64,000 nt of DNA from Nageia nagi (taxonomy: Eukaryota; Pinophyta), in NCBI GenBank assembly GCA_050084985.1, contig JBITNC010000001.1, forward strand, positions 48,546,001-48,610,000, read 5' to 3'. The notes beneath the pieces were generated by a model. That model was not told the DNA's origin. It did not search any database and worked only from the letters and a program-made list of their open reading frames with translations. Numbering within the stretch: the first letter of the stretch is position 1; each line of letters starts with the position of its first letter. Position numbers and translations under genes: made by a program. Positions 11,202 through 23,366 of this stretch are shown here, one piece after another.

Positions 11202-11704
11202 TGTATTGGAATGTATAATGCATTATTGTAAAGGCTTTGTAATAATCTTCTATGTAAGTTCACTAATACTTAAGGGTATTATTTGATACCTTAAGTATTT
11301 AAGTGAATATGATAATATAACTTATCCTACACTCCATGTCATGAGCATTCCCTTTGGGTAAAAAGATGTGCATATCATGCTTTTATACATTGGATAAAAG
11401 AGTGATCCAAAGAGAGATTTTGGACTATAAATAGAAGGCTCCCTTTTTGTGATCATACATCAATTGTGGAGTAAAGTTATGCTATAGGATAGAGCATAGG
11501 AGTTGAGATTAGGAGGATTGTAAGAGAGTTGTATTTGTAATTGAAGTAAAAATATAGTTAGTGGATGTACTCCTAGTTGGAAGAACCACTTACATCTTAT
11601 GTTATCTTTGTGAGATTGCTTTGTGAGTTTGTTAGATGTGTATTGTGAGATTTCATGTGATATTGGGAGTTTAGAGTTGTTCATGTTATAGTTCAAATAT
11701 CTCA
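11202..11704 (+). repeat. E3 5' LTR
   Basis: It starts TGTATTGGAATG (one extra A compared with relatives) and ends ATCTCA. TATAAATA is at 11426-11433 and the hairpin at 11265-11299. Confidence 0.88.
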
Positions 11705-11706
11705 TT

Positions 11707-11718
11707 TGGTATTAGATC
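11707..11718 (+). other. E3 primer-binding site, mutated
   Basis: TGGTATTAGATC, two bases after the LTR, differs from the initiator-Met consensus TGGTATCAGAGC at two positions. Confidence 0.8.
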
Positions 11719-12265
11719 TTGGTGTGTAAGCTCTTCTTCTTGGATGTCTTCATTCCTCAACCTACACTCCTTTGTTGAGGTAAAACTAAGAGAAGGTATA
11801 AATTCTTTCTTTCTTGGTTATTTCTTTTAAATTATTTCATTGTTATACTAACACAATATGTGCTATGTGTTAGTTATTTTTCTATATATATATATTGCAA
11901 TATGTTGAATTTTTTATTCTAACTTCTTATGTTAAGTTATAATTTTTTTTTCAAATTTTACTTAGCATATTGCTAATTCTTTGAAAAATATTAAAGAAGT
12001 TAGTGTACAAAAATTTGAAATTCTTATATGAGCTTTTTTAAAAAAAAAATTGAGAATTTTTTTTTACAAGATGAAATGAAGAATTTTTTATAAATTACAT
12101 TTTTTTTATATTTATTCTACCAATAAAAATTTCAAAAAAAAGGAAGGAGTATTCATTTTTTTCTCCAATTTACCCCTATATATATATAATTTTTATAAAA
12201 ATATGTTTTTTTTAAATATATATATTTGTTTTTTTATTAAAAAAATATAAATAAATAATTTTTTT

Positions 12266-12656
12266 TTGCCCTTGGTGGCCAACCACATCGTGGCCTCAAC
12301 CAGCCCATGGTGGCCTTGGCCAAACTACGATGGCCATCCTCGATCGATGGTTGATGGCCATGCGATGGCCTCAGCTAGTCCATGATAGGTAGGGCTAGCT
12401 TGCAACAACTAGACCATGATGGCAATGAATAGCCATGAGGTAGCCTTCCTTGATCGATGATCGATGGCCACATGGTAACCTCGACTAGTCTGCAATGACT
12501 AGGGCTAGCTTGCGGTAACCAAACTGTGATGGCAGTGGCCAACCATGCAACGACCTCGACCATCCCATTATGACCTTGGCCAAACCATGGCAACCTTCCT
12601 TTATTAATGGCTAGGGCCAACTTGCAATGGTCAACCATCCAAAAATAAAACACAAA
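12266..12656. repeat. E3 leader cassette: GC-rich degenerate tandem repeat
   Basis: A sharply bounded GC-rich block inside AT-rich leader. It is built from short ATGGCC/GGCCAA words and a higher-order unit of about 110 bp, seen at least twice (compare ctagtccatgataggtaggg and ctagtctgcaatgactaggg). A 92-codon minus-strand open frame spans it (12653-12375). The repetitive composition explains the openness, so I do not call it a gene. Confidence 0.65.
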
Positions 12657-13291
12657 CCTTCTTAGCTCCTCCTTACTCAGCCACTTCTTGGTGATTGATC
12701 TCTACTATCTTTTTTTTAGTGGTTTCTTTAAATCTACCTTCCATAATTTCCTACTCCCCTCTAAAAAGGACTACCATCTTGCATTTAATTTTTTAAAATT
12801 TACTTATAAGTTATTTAAAATAGTTGGTGCATTTATTTTTCTCTCTTATGGTTGCTTGCCTTTTTTTGATGACTAATAAATTCAATTACTTTTGAGTACA
12901 TGCCTCTTTTTTACCACTCCTCATTAATTTCTCTCAGAGGTAATAATAAGTATGTTACTTGTTAAAAAAGAGAAATTTATTATTCTCATGATGATTTTTT
13001 AAGGCAATTTAAAGCTTTAACTCTCCATAGTTAAATTTTTTGTTTTGTTTTAATTTTTGCCTTGATAAATTTTTTTAAGAGTGGTATTTTTATGATAAAA
13101 TATGCAATCTTTTAGGGATCCATTTTTAAAGTAAAAGAGGGGGAATTAATATTTATTTTACTTTTTTTTTTCTATAGCATGTTAGATAAAATATAGCGTG
13201 TTTATTTTGTTAACTTATGCAAATATGATAATACATGCTTCTTAATGCATACTAAGTAATTTTTTTGCAAAGTGATAGATAAATGTAAATT

Positions 13292-13540
13292 AAATTAATG
13301 ATGCATAATTAGGACTTCAATTTTTTAAGTTAATGATGCATAATTAGAACTTAATATTTTAAATTAATGATGCATACTTAGGACTTAACGTTTTTAAGTT
13401 AATGGTACATGCTTAGGACTTAATTTTTTAAGTTAAAGATGCATGTTTAGGATTTAATTTTTTTAAGTTAATGGTACATGCTTAGGACTTATGTTTTTTT
13501 TTTTTTAAGTCAATGATGCATACTTATTACTTAAATTCTT
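13292..13540. repeat. Leader minisatellite, about 7 units of 34-40 bp
   Basis: Units of the form aagttaatgatgcatgcttaggacttaattttt, imperfect, in tandem. E7 carries a related array at about 45290-45725. E1 and E5 have only two or three units, so copy number varies between elements. Confidence 0.75.
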
Positions 13541-13767
13541 AATTTATGATGCAATTACTTCCTTATGATAGAATGGATTTGTGCAAAAATTAAGAATAAT
13601 GTAAAAGATGTCCTTTAGGGGTTGGTAAACAAAATCTATTAAACACTTAGGTTTCAAATTTTGAATGGATGATATTTTACTTATGCTCTTGTACTTCATG
13701 TTTTGAATTTTTCTTTATTTTCTTATACAAACAAAAATGAAAACATTGAAATGAGCAACCCCCTAAA

Positions 13768-13950
13768 ATGAACACATCTGCACATACATTTCACAACATG
13801 ACTTGTTTTGGGAGCCATGAGGTGAGGACAGGCAGACTGGAGCCTTTAAGTTCAATAATACAATTGGTGAAAAGTTTGTACTTCTCATTTGCCCTTAAAT
13901 CCTTTATTAGTCTAGACATAACTCCAATAGGTGGACAAGCATGGGTGTAG
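13768..13950 (+). CDS. Leader ORF, 60 codons, unknown function
   Basis: Homologue of 6592-6774 with identical start and stop, beginning MNTSAHTFHNMTCFGSHEVR. It lies about 465 bp upstream of the gag ATG (14415). It is mirrored by an open antisense frame (13979-13791). No known domain. It may be an upstream ORF affecting gag translation, but that is only a possibility. Confidence 0.35.
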   Translation: MNTSAHTFHNMTCFGSHEVRTGRLEPLSSIIQLVKSLYFSFALKSFISLDITPIGGQAWV

Positions 13951-14158
13951 TGATACCACATGTCTGCATCTCCATTCAAAGATTATCTTGATAACCTAGG
14001 AGGACAACTTGAAACCTAATCAAGATTAATAATTTGATCGATCCAATAAACATCATAACCTTGAAAAATAGTAGGTACTTCTCCTTGTGAGAGTATAAAA
14101 TTGACCAAGGTGAATTGGTTAAGGATTGGTAGTACTTGAGCTCCTCTTGTGTGGGCAT
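13791..14158 (-). other. Antisense open segment of the leader
   Basis: Two adjacent antisense frames run from 14158 to 13976 (LKYYQSLTNSPWSILYSHKE...) and from 13979 to 13791 (ADMWYHYTHACPPIGVM...). Both have recognisable homologues in E5, E7 and M1. The second is also recognisable in E1. In the frame of the WYHYTH block the upstream sequence reads PTIFQGYDVYWIDQIINLD and then a stop that is shared by E3, E5 and M1. The common ancestor was therefore already interrupted there. It may be a captured host-gene fragment. No family recognised. Confidence 0.4.
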
Positions 14159-14414
14159 CCAAGTGAAGGCCTAATTTTAGACAAGAAAACAAGCCTCAAT
14201 AATGTCACTCTACATCTATGGTTCTTGGTGATGAAAAAAGTATTTAGGTACATGGGATTTATATTTGAATTGTAAAATATTTGCACTTGTGAATCAAATC
14301 AAGCATGATTCTAGTGTTAGATTTAACATGTATCATTTACTAGGTTAAAATTTAACATTTAATATTATTTATTAAACCATATGTTTATTATTTTTTCACA
14401 TTCTTGTATAGCAA

Positions 14415-15285
14415 ATGAAAGAATCCTTTTTACCCAAACACATTTTTTATGGTTCCAAATTTGAGATTTAAGAACCACGGAGTAAAAAAGCTTTGGTAAA
14501 TAGTGAATAAGAACTTTGTACCTCCTATAAATGAGAAGGCACTAGAGGTTTACAACACAAAGAATGAGTTGGAAACCTCCATGATTTACTGTGCAATTTT
14601 AGATGATATGCTCTTGATGATTTCCTCTTCAACTTCAGTAAAGGAAACTTAAGATAAACTTAAGCAAATATTTCTTGGTTCAAACTTTTCAAGAAGGTTT
14701 ATTATTCTCTAAAAGTTGCTTCAATCTCGTCAAGGGAAGATGAAAATGTGGCTATCTACTTAAAAAAAATTATTGACCTAAAGACCCAACTTATTGCTTA
14801 TGGATACAATTGTATCAATGATGAGTTCATGGTCTTCATCATTTTTCAAAGTTTGGAAACTTTGTGATGGTTATGGAAACAAGGCTTGATGATGAAGAAG
14901 TCTTCTCCTTGAGAACCTTTTTAGGCACCTTTTGAAGCATGAAGAAACCCTTAATAATAAGGTGTTGATTTCTTATCCTAAGGATAATAATGTTGCTCTT
15001 GGAGCAGCCAAAACTCTTTTCAAAAAGAAGTTCAACCATCAAAAGAAATCTTATCCTTCTTCCTCTAAAAGGTTTAAGAAAAGAGGCAATGAATACAATA
15101 GTAGTAGTAACAACAAAAATAATAACCATAATAGCAAGATCAATGGCAACAACAACCACTTTAATCAAAGAGATAGAAAAAGTAAAGTAAACAATCCATA
15201 TCATAAGGAAAAGTTTGAAGGTAATTGTAACTATTGTGACATCCAAGGTTACAAAAAAGTTGATTGCTACAAAAAGAAAAAATAA
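14415..15285 (+). pseudogene. gag: E3 gag relic
   Basis: The ATG at 14415 begins the family gag: KESFLPKH..., then the capsid-like UBN2-type region. Next come a Lys/Asn-rich linker (KRFKKRGNEYN at about 15070) and one CCHC knuckle, CNYCDIQGYKKVDC, at about 15226-15267. The knuckle His is Tyr, so zinc binding should be lost. A TAA interrupts the frame within the first 20 codons, and a frameshift lies near 14870. Length and order match the gag of E5 and E7. Gag would form the cytoplasmic virus-like particle that packages the RNA. Confidence 0.85.
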
Positions 15286-16516
15286 GAAAAGAACAAAGTC
15301 AAAGGAAATGTAAAAAAGTACAAAAGAAAGAAGAATATTCAAGTTAGTTTTACTATAGTGCTCTACTCCATGTTTCATTCTTTTTTTGCTAATTAGATTG
15401 TTGATTCTGGTTGCATTAATCATCTATGCTTTGAAAAAAAAAAGTTTGAGAACTTTTACAAGTATAAAAAAGATACGGTTGTTATAGGTGATAACTCTAC
15501 TCTTGAAGTTCAAGGAATTGGAGTGTGTTGATTCATGGGAAGGTTCTTGAAAATGTTCTTTATGTTCCTAAGTTAAAGATGAACCTTCTCTTTATGATCC
15601 AAGTTGCTTGAAAAGGGTACTCGTTTGAGTTTGATTCTCAATCCTGGTGCATTAAGAAATGACATGCCATTTTGGTTAAAATATCAATGAAAGATGATCT
15701 CTATATTATGGATCAAGCTCCATCAAAGATGTGTCTTGCTATAAGTGTGTGTTCTAGAAGCAATCTTTGGCACCAATGTTTAGAGCACCTTAATCATAAG
15801 AGTATTCAAGTCATGAAAGACTAAAAACTTGTGGAAGGTTTGTCTTCAATTTCTCTTTCGGTTGGTCTATACGAGAAGTGCATTTTTGGTAAGATGCATA
15901 GATAAAAGTTTGAAAAAGATAAGGCAATAAGAGCATCTCAACCTCTTCAACTTATGCATTGAGATTTGATGGGTTCATTTCAGATTAAGCTATTTGGAGG
16001 AGCATATTTCATCTTGACCTTCATTGATGAATTTAGTAGGATGACCTTTGGGTATCTACTTAAGCATAAGGATCATACTTTTGAGAGTTTTAAGATTTTT
16101 AAGACCTTTATTGAGAATCAAACTAACCTTAAAATCAATATGTTGAGATCAGATAATGGGAGCAAATATAGTAGCAATGAGTTCAATGACTTTTATGTTA
16201 AGTATGGAATCAAAAGGCAATTTATGATTCCTTACACTCCTCAACAAAATAATGTTACTGAAAGAAAAAATAGAATAATTATAGAGATGGCTAGATGCAT
16301 GTTGAGTAATATTCCTAGTTTCTTATGGGGTGAAGCTATGAGCACTATTATTTACACCTTGAATAGGTGTCCAACAACAACCATTCAAGGTAAAACTCCA
16401 TTTGAAGTATGGTTAGGAAGAAAACCTAACATTTCTCACCTTAGGGTGTTTGGTTGTGAAGCATACTCCTACATTATTTCTTAGAAAAGGAAAAATTTGA
16501 ACAAAAGAGTTAAAAA
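15286..16516 (+). pseudogene. pol: E3 protease and integrase relic
   Basis: The aspartic protease motif VDSGCINHLCF is preserved (DSGC at 15403-15414), the only copy here in which it is. The integrase zinc finger retains HQCLEHLNHKSIQV, but its first Cys is Tyr (LYEKC, about 15868-15885). The core 15966-16484 is one open frame. It has RSDNG (second Asp) and TERKNR (catalytic Glu) with 35 residues between them, the DD35E spacing. The first Asp (DLMG) lies just upstream behind a stop. Stops and a frameshift occur between protease and core. Confidence 0.87.
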
Positions 16517-18340
16517 ATGCATCTTTGTGGTTATGATAGTCAGCATAGAGGCTATAGGCTCTACTCTCCATCCTATAAAGTAGTGTTCATTTCAAGAGAT
16601 GTAAAGTTAAATGAACTTCTCAATGAATTTGCTTCTAATGAGGATATTGATGATCCAAAGGACTCTTCAGTTGCACCTAATTGGTTAAATATTGATATAG
16701 ACAAGTCACCTCAAGAACAAAACTCTCCAACTCAAAGGGTTACAAGGAGCATGACCTTTAATAAATTTTTATTTGCCAAGATTGATAATAAGCATGAGCC
16801 CTCATCCTTCAAAGAAGCTTATAAGCATGAGTGCTGGATGGAAGCCATGAAAGTGGAGTATGAGGTGCTTATAAAAAATAAAACTTGGGACTTGGTCCCT
16901 TATCTCAATGAGAAGAATGTGATTAGTAATAAGTGGATCTATAAAGTCAAGTTCAATTCAATTAAAGATATTAAAAAATATAAGGCAAGGTTAGTAGCTA
17001 AAGGTTTTGCTCAGAAATATAATGTAGATTATGAGAAAACCTTTTCTTCTATGGCAAAGATACTTACTATTAGGATTATCCTTGCTCTTTCTACAACTCA
17101 AAGATAGAAAGTTTTTCAACTTGACGTTAAGAGTGCATTTCTCAATGGTGACTTAGATGTGAAAATCTTCATGAATCAACCAGAAGGGTTTATTATGGAA
17201 GGTAAAGAGTCTTTTGCATGTAAGCTAAAGAAGTCATTATATGGACTTAAGTAAGCACCTAGAGCCTGGTATAGGAAGATTTTAGGATACTTTACAGATA
17301 TTAGTTTTTTCAAGTATTTTTTCAACTTCGATCTATATGTGCTCAATCAAGGAAAAGATATGGTTTTGATTCTCCTTTATATGGATGATCTTCTAATAAC
17401 TTGGAACAATGAAGAAATCATTCAAGAGCACATATCCAAACTTAAGGCAATATTTGAAATGACTAGTCTTGCTCTCTTACACTACTATCTTGGAATGAAA
17501 ATGTACCAATACAAGGATTGTACTTATCTTAGTCAATCTAACTATATATTAGATATCTTGCAGAAGTTTGGAATGGAGTGTAGATATGCTATGATCCCAA
17601 TCTCTCCTAGAATAACTATTTCTTTAAGATCCAACTCTCAGTTAGCTAATGCTACAGCTTATAAGTAATTAATTGGTAGTCTTTTTTATTTGACTATTTC
17701 TAAGTTAGATATTGCCTTTGCAGTGAATTTGATGGCACAATTCATGTAGAAACTATGTGTTAAGCACCTCAATGCTATTAAGCAAATCTTGAGGTGTGTT
17801 GTAGGGACTAAGGATCTTGCTCTCAAGTATTTGAAGTTGCCCTCATTTGTTCTCTCTGGATTCTTAGATTCTAACTATAGGGAAGATAGAGATAACAAAA
17901 AATCAACCTCTATGTATATGTTTAGCATTGGTTTAGGTGCTATATCTTGGGCTTCTAAGAAGTAACACATTATTTCTCTTTCCACCATAGAAGTTAAATA
18001 TTGTGCCATGTCTATTACAGCCCAAGAAGCTATTTGGCTAAAGTATCTTTTGAAAGAAATTGGATATGATCAAGCTAGCTCATCTTTGATTTCTTTAGAT
18101 AATCAATCAGCTATTTTTTTAGATAAGAATCATGTCTTCCATCAAAGAACAAAACATATAAAAATCTATGCCTATTTTATTAGGGAGAAGGTACTTGATG
18201 GCATCATACACTTGGAGTATTATCCATCCACCTTTAACTTCATTGATTTATTCACCAAGCCTCTATTTGAAGCTCATTTTTGTAAGCTTAGGGATACTAT
18301 CGGGTTGGTGAAGTTGCTCTCAAGGGGGAGTGAAGTTTGA
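16517..18340 (+). pseudogene. pol: E3 RT and RNase H relic
   Basis: Open blocks 16517-17107, 17339-17668 and 18008-18340 cover the integrase tail, RT and RNase H. RT keeps NKWIYKVKFN, KARLVAKGFAQ, FQLDVKSAFLNGD and the active site YMDDLLIT (YMDD at 17378-17389). RNase H ends HLEYYPSTFNFIDLFTKPL and LVKLLSRGSEV. Single in-frame stops separate the blocks (for example after TTQR at 17107 and LYGLK near 17250). It is the least rearranged pol of the window. Confidence 0.9.
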
Positions 18341-19040
18341 ATTCTTATGTTGAATTTATGTTTATAATGGCAACTTCACCCTTAGGAGGATTTTGTGTTG
18401 TATAGTGTGATTTTGTTATACACCTTTGTGGTAAGTTTGCTCTACATGAGGAACTTGTTGTACAAATTTTTAAAAGCAAAAAGATTGACCAATCTAGCAC
18501 TGTTCAATTATCCATGTGTGAAAAAATCTTATATGTTTTTTGTCATTATTTATGTGAGGAATTCATATGTGCATGCTCTATTTTGTAATGATAATCAAAA
18601 CATGTTTTATATATAGTAGGTGATTATAAGTTTTTGGCATGGCATCTTTGTGATGACTTATAGTGCACCATTGATCAGTTCATGATGGCATTTATGTGAT
18701 TCATCTATCTTCATTGATATGAATATGTTACATCTAACTAATCTTGCTATTTTAGTTGCTTATGACTTGCAAGTTCTTTTGAAATTACAAGTTACTTACC
18801 TCAAGTATGCAGGCTCTTGGAGACTCTTCATGACTTTCAGTTGGATGAATACTTTATGTGAAATTGATTATGGTTAATAATTGTATTTGGACAAGTAGTA
18901 AGTCTTAAACTAGATCTTTCTTACTTCATAAATATGTAAAAAATTCTTATTTTCATTGTATCTAGTTGGAGGAGAACTCTCTTACTTTCTCTCTTTCTTC
19001 TCTCTTATTCACTCTATCCCAATATTGTAATAAAGGGAAG
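18341..19040 (+). other. E3 3' untranslated region
   Basis: Family 3' UTR, ending with the purine tract taaagggaag at 19031-19040. Confidence 0.75.
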
Positions 19041-19541
19041 TTCTAGAATGTATAATACATTATTGTAAAGGCTTTGTAATAATATTCTATGTAAGTTCAT
19101 TAATACTTAAGGATATCATTTGATATCTTAAGTATTTAAGTAAATATGATAATGTAACTTATCTTACACTCCATATCATGAGCATGCCCCTTGGGTAAAA
19201 GGATGTGCATGTCATGCTTTTGTATTTTGGATAAAAGAGTGATTCAAAGAGGGATTTTGGCCTATAAATAAAAGGCTCCCTCCTTGTGATCATACACCAA
19301 TTATGGAGTAAATTTATGCTATAAGATAGAGCATAGGAGTTGAGATTAGGAGTATTGTAAGGGAGTTGTATTTGTGATTGAAGTAAAGATTTAGTTAGTG
19401 GATGTACTCCTAGTTGGAGGAACCATGTACATCTTGTGTTATATATGTGAGATTGCTTTGTGAGTTTGTTAGATGTGTATTATGATATTTCATATGATCT
19501 TGAGAGTTTAGAGTTGTTCATGTTATAGTCCAAATCTCTCA
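19041..19541 (+). repeat. E3 3' LTR
   Basis: It starts TTCTAGAATG (first bases mutated from TGTTGG) and ends CTCTCA; 501 bp, paired with 11202-11704. M1 pol follows immediately on the opposite strand. Confidence 0.88.
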
Positions 19542-22500
19542 CACTTTCCATTGAGGGCAACTTCACCAACTTGATAGCATCCCTAAGCTTATTAAACTGA
19601 GCTTCAGGCTTGGTGAACAAATCAATAGAGTTCAAGGTTGATGGATAATATTCCAGGTGTATGATACCATGAAGAACCATTTTTTTGATGAAATGGACCT
19701 AGATTTCCATATGTTTTATTCTCTAATGGAACACAAGATTCTTAGTCAAAGAAATAACTGACTGATTATATGAAGAAATCAGATATGGGCCAACTTTCTC
19801 ATACCTAATTTTTTTTAGAATATGCCTAAGCTAAATAGGTTCTTAGGCTACAACAGACATGGCTCGATATTCAGATTCGATGGTGGAGAGAGAAATAATA
19901 GATTATTTCTTAGAAGTCCAAGAGATAGCACCTAAACTAATGCTAAACAAATATGCAGAGGTTGATTTTCTATCATCTCTATCTCTCCATAATCAAAATC
20001 TAAGAATCTTGAGAGAACAAAGGTAACTTGGAATACTTGAGAGCAAGATCTTTCATCCCTACAACATACCTTAAGATTTGCTTAACAACATTAAAGTGTT
20101 CAATATATGGTTTCTGCATGAATCGTGCCATCATATTCATTGCAAAGGTAATATTTGGCCTAAAAATAGTCAAATAAAGAAGACTACCAATTAATTATCT
20201 GTAAGTTGTAGCATCTACCAATTGAGAGTTGAAGCTAAGGGAAACAATGATTCCAAGAGAGAAAGGGATTGCATCATATCTACACTCCTCTATTCCAAAC
20301 TTTTGCAAGATGTTTAATATATACTTGGATTGATTAACATAAGTACAATCCTTGTATTAGTGCACTTGCATTCCAAGGTAGTAGTGCAAGAGACCAAGAA
20401 AATCATTTCAAATGTTACCTTAAGTTTGGATATGCTCTCTTGAATGATTTCATCATTATTCCTAATTATCAGAAGATCATTCACATAAAGGAGAATCAAG
20501 ACCACATCTTTTCTTTGATTGAGCACATATAGATCAGAGTCAAAGAAGCACTTGAAGAGTATAATATTTTCAAAGTATCCTAAAATCTTCTTCTACCAGG
20601 TCTAGGTGCTTGCTTAAGTCCATACAATGACTTCTTTAGCTTACACATAAAAGACTATTTTCCTTCCATAATAAATCTAATTTCTAATGATTCATGTAGA
20701 TTTCCACATCTAAGTCACCATTAAAAAATATACTCTTGATGTTAAGTTGAAAAAATTTCCATCCCTGAGCTGCTTAAAGACCAAGGATTATTCTCATAGT
20801 AGGCATCTTTGCCATAAGAGTAAAGGTTTCCTCATAATCAACACTATATTTTTGAGCAAAACCTTTGGCTACTAGCCTGGCCTTGTATTTCTTAATATCT
20901 CCAACTAAATGGAACTTGATGTTGTATATCCACTTACTACAAATCACATTCTTCTCATTGGGATAAGGAATCAAGTCTCAAATTTTATTTTTTATAAGAT
21001 CCTTATACTCCACTTTCATGGCTTCCATCCATCACTCATGTTCTGAAGCTTCTTTGAATGATGAGGGCTCATTCTTATTATCAATTTTGGTAAATAAGGA
21101 TTTATTCAAGGTCATGCTCCTAGTTATCCTTTATGTTGGAGAAATTTTCTCTTAGGGTAACTTATCTACATTAATATCTAACTAGTTAGGTCCAACTGAT
21201 GAGTCATCTGGATCATTAACATCCTCATTGAAAGTAGATTCTTGAGGAAGTTCATTGCATTTTACATCCCTTGAAATGAATACTATTTTGTAGGATGGAG
21301 AGTAGATCTTGTAACCTCTATGTTGACTTTCATAACCCACAAAGATACATTTTTCAGCTCTTTTATCTAACTTTTTCCTTTTGTTAGAAATAATATAGGA
21401 GAATACTTCAAATGGAGTTTTACCCTGAATAGCTTTTGTGTGATACCTATTCATGGTGTAAATAGTAGTGTTCATAGCTTCACCCCACAAGAAATTAAGA
21501 AGATTACCCATCATGCATCTAGTCATGTCCATAATTATCCTATTTTTTCTTTTGATCACACCATTTTATTGAGGAATGTAAGGAATCATAAATTATCTCT
21601 TGATTTCATACTTAGCACAATAGACATTAAACTCATTATTGTTATATTCTCTCCCATTGTATAATCTTAGCATCTTGATCTTAAGATTAGTCTAATTTTC
21701 AACTAAGGCCTTTTAATTTTTAAAACTCTCAAAAGTTTGATCCTTGTGCTTAAGTAGATAGCCAAAATTCATCCTACTGAATTCATCAATGAAGGTCAAG
21801 ACATAAGATGCTCCCCCAAGCAACTTAGTCTGAAACAGACCCATCAATTATGAATGCACAAGTTGAAAAGGTTGAGATGTCCTTATTTTCTTATCTTTTT
21901 CTATTCACCTTGCCTAAGATACACTTCTCACATAAACCAATTGAAGATGAAATTGAAGGAAAACCTTCTATAAGTTCTTGGTTTGTCATGACTTGAATAC
22001 TCTTACAGTTAAGGTGACCTAGGCATTGGTGCCAAATATTGCCTCTAAAACACACATTCATAGCAAGACACATCTTTGATGGAATTTGATCCGTAATGTA
22101 AAGATCATATTTCAATGGTCCTTTAACCAACATGGTAAGTCCCTTCTTAATGCACTAAGAATCTAATTTGAACTCAAATGAGTACCCTTTTCAAGTAACT
22201 TGAATCATCAAGAGAAGGTTCATCCTAATCTTAGGAACATAGAGCACATTTTTAAGAACCTTCATATGAATCAACACTCTTCTAATTCTTTAGAATTCAA
22301 GGATAGAATTATCACCTATCATAACTATATATTTATTATACTTATGAAAATTTTCAAACTTATCATTTTCAAAGCATAGGTGATTAGTACAAACAAATTC
22401 AACAATCTAATTAATCAAAAAAGAGCGAGTCATGGAGTAGAGCCCAACAACAAGTCTAAGTTTTATATTCTTCTTTCCTTTGAAGTCCTTTACATTTCCA

Positions 22501-23366
22501 TTTTCTTTATTCTTTTATTCTATTTTATTTTTGTAATAATCAAATTATTTATGACCATAGATTCTATAAAAGTTACAAATTCTATCGAACTTTGCTTTGG
22601 GATCTGGTTTACTTGCCTTGCCTTTTCCATGTTTTTGCTTGAAGTAGCTATTGTTGCTTCCTATTTTCTCAAATATTTTGGAGAAATAAGGATAATATTT
22701 CTTATAATGATTGAACTTCTTCTTGAAAGGAGTTTTGGTTGATCTTAGAGCAACACTATTATCCTTTGGAGAAGAGATCAACATCTTTTTGTTAAGAGTT
22801 TCCTCATGCTTCAGAAGGAGTCTAGAAAGGTTCTTGAGAGAGAAGACTTATTCTTCATCATCAAGCTTAGTTTCAATTATAGTCACAAAGTTGCTAAACT
22901 TTGAAGAAAGTTTTTGAAGTATGATGAATACCATGAGCTCATTATTGAACCAATTGCACCCACAACCAACAATTTGGATCTTAAGATCAATGATTTTGTT
23001 CAAGTAGATGGCAACATTTTCATTTTTTCTTTTACAAGATTGAATCAAATTTTAGATAATAGTGAACTTTCTTGAGAACTTAGATCCAAGGTAAAAAAAT
23101 TTAAGCTTATCCCAAGCTTCCTTTGCTAAGGTTGATGATGAAATCATAAGAAGCACATCATCTGACACTGCATGAAAAATTATGGAGGTTGCCAATTCAT
23201 TCTTTGTGTTGTATGCCTTAAGTGTCTTCTCATATGTAGGAGAAATAAGGTTCTTATTAACTATTTTCCAAAGCTTCCTTACCTGCAGTTCAGCTCTCAT
23301 CCAAGGTTCCCAAATACCAATGTTGAAACCATAAAAAATATGCTTAGGTAAGAAGGTTTCTCCCAT
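19542..23366 (-). pseudogene. gag-pol: M1 gag-pol relic
   Basis: On the minus strand, the ATG at 23366 opens gag (GETFLPKHIFYGFNIGIWEP). Gag runs to a damaged knuckle CNFYRIYGHK near 22785-22750. The protease site is degraded, reading EFVCTNHL where DSGCTNHL is expected. Integrase retains KRKNRIIMDM and GKTPFEV, but about 20 codons between GKTPFEV and FSYIIS are deleted. RT reads NKWIYNIKFH-like blocks and then YVNDLLIIRNN near 20460, so one catalytic Asp is Asn. RNase H ends at the E3 insertion. Many stops throughout. In the original element this continued into the 3' UTR at 11201. Confidence 0.9.

Larger units (their letters stand above)
11719..14414 (+). other. E3 leader
   Basis: About 2.7 kb without a recognised gene, consisting of AT-rich DNA, the GGCC-rich cassette, a minisatellite and the dual-strand open segment described separately. 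Confidence 0.75.
11202..19541 (+). mobile_element. E3: near full-length Ty1/copia element nested at the M1 pol end
   Basis: The LTRs at 11202-11704 and 19041-19541 flank a leader, gag, protease, integrase, RT and RNase H in copia order. M1 sequence runs up to catacttcac on the left and resumes with cactttccattgagggcaac on the right, so only CAC is clearly duplicated. The 5-bp duplication is degraded or one LTR end has shifted. No large internal deletion is seen, but stops and frameshifts break gag-pol. Confidence 0.88.

Noticed and set aside
12375-12653. 92-codon minus-strand frame in the E3 cassette
   Set aside because: Lies entirely in a degenerate tandem repeat, is absent from other copies, and has no recognisable domain.
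13292-13540. Evenly spaced repeats resembling a CRISPR array
   Set aside because: Units are contiguous and imperfect with no unique spacers, in a plant retrotransposon leader. It is a minisatellite.
14839-15423. Long antisense open frame (194 codons) opposite E3 gag, with counterparts at 30666-31160, 46917-47345 and 22380-22742
   Set aside because: It is antisense to the Lys/Asn-rich gag linker. AAN codons read backwards as NTT, giving hydrophobic stop-poor sequence. Composition explains the openness, and the sense strand has gag motifs.
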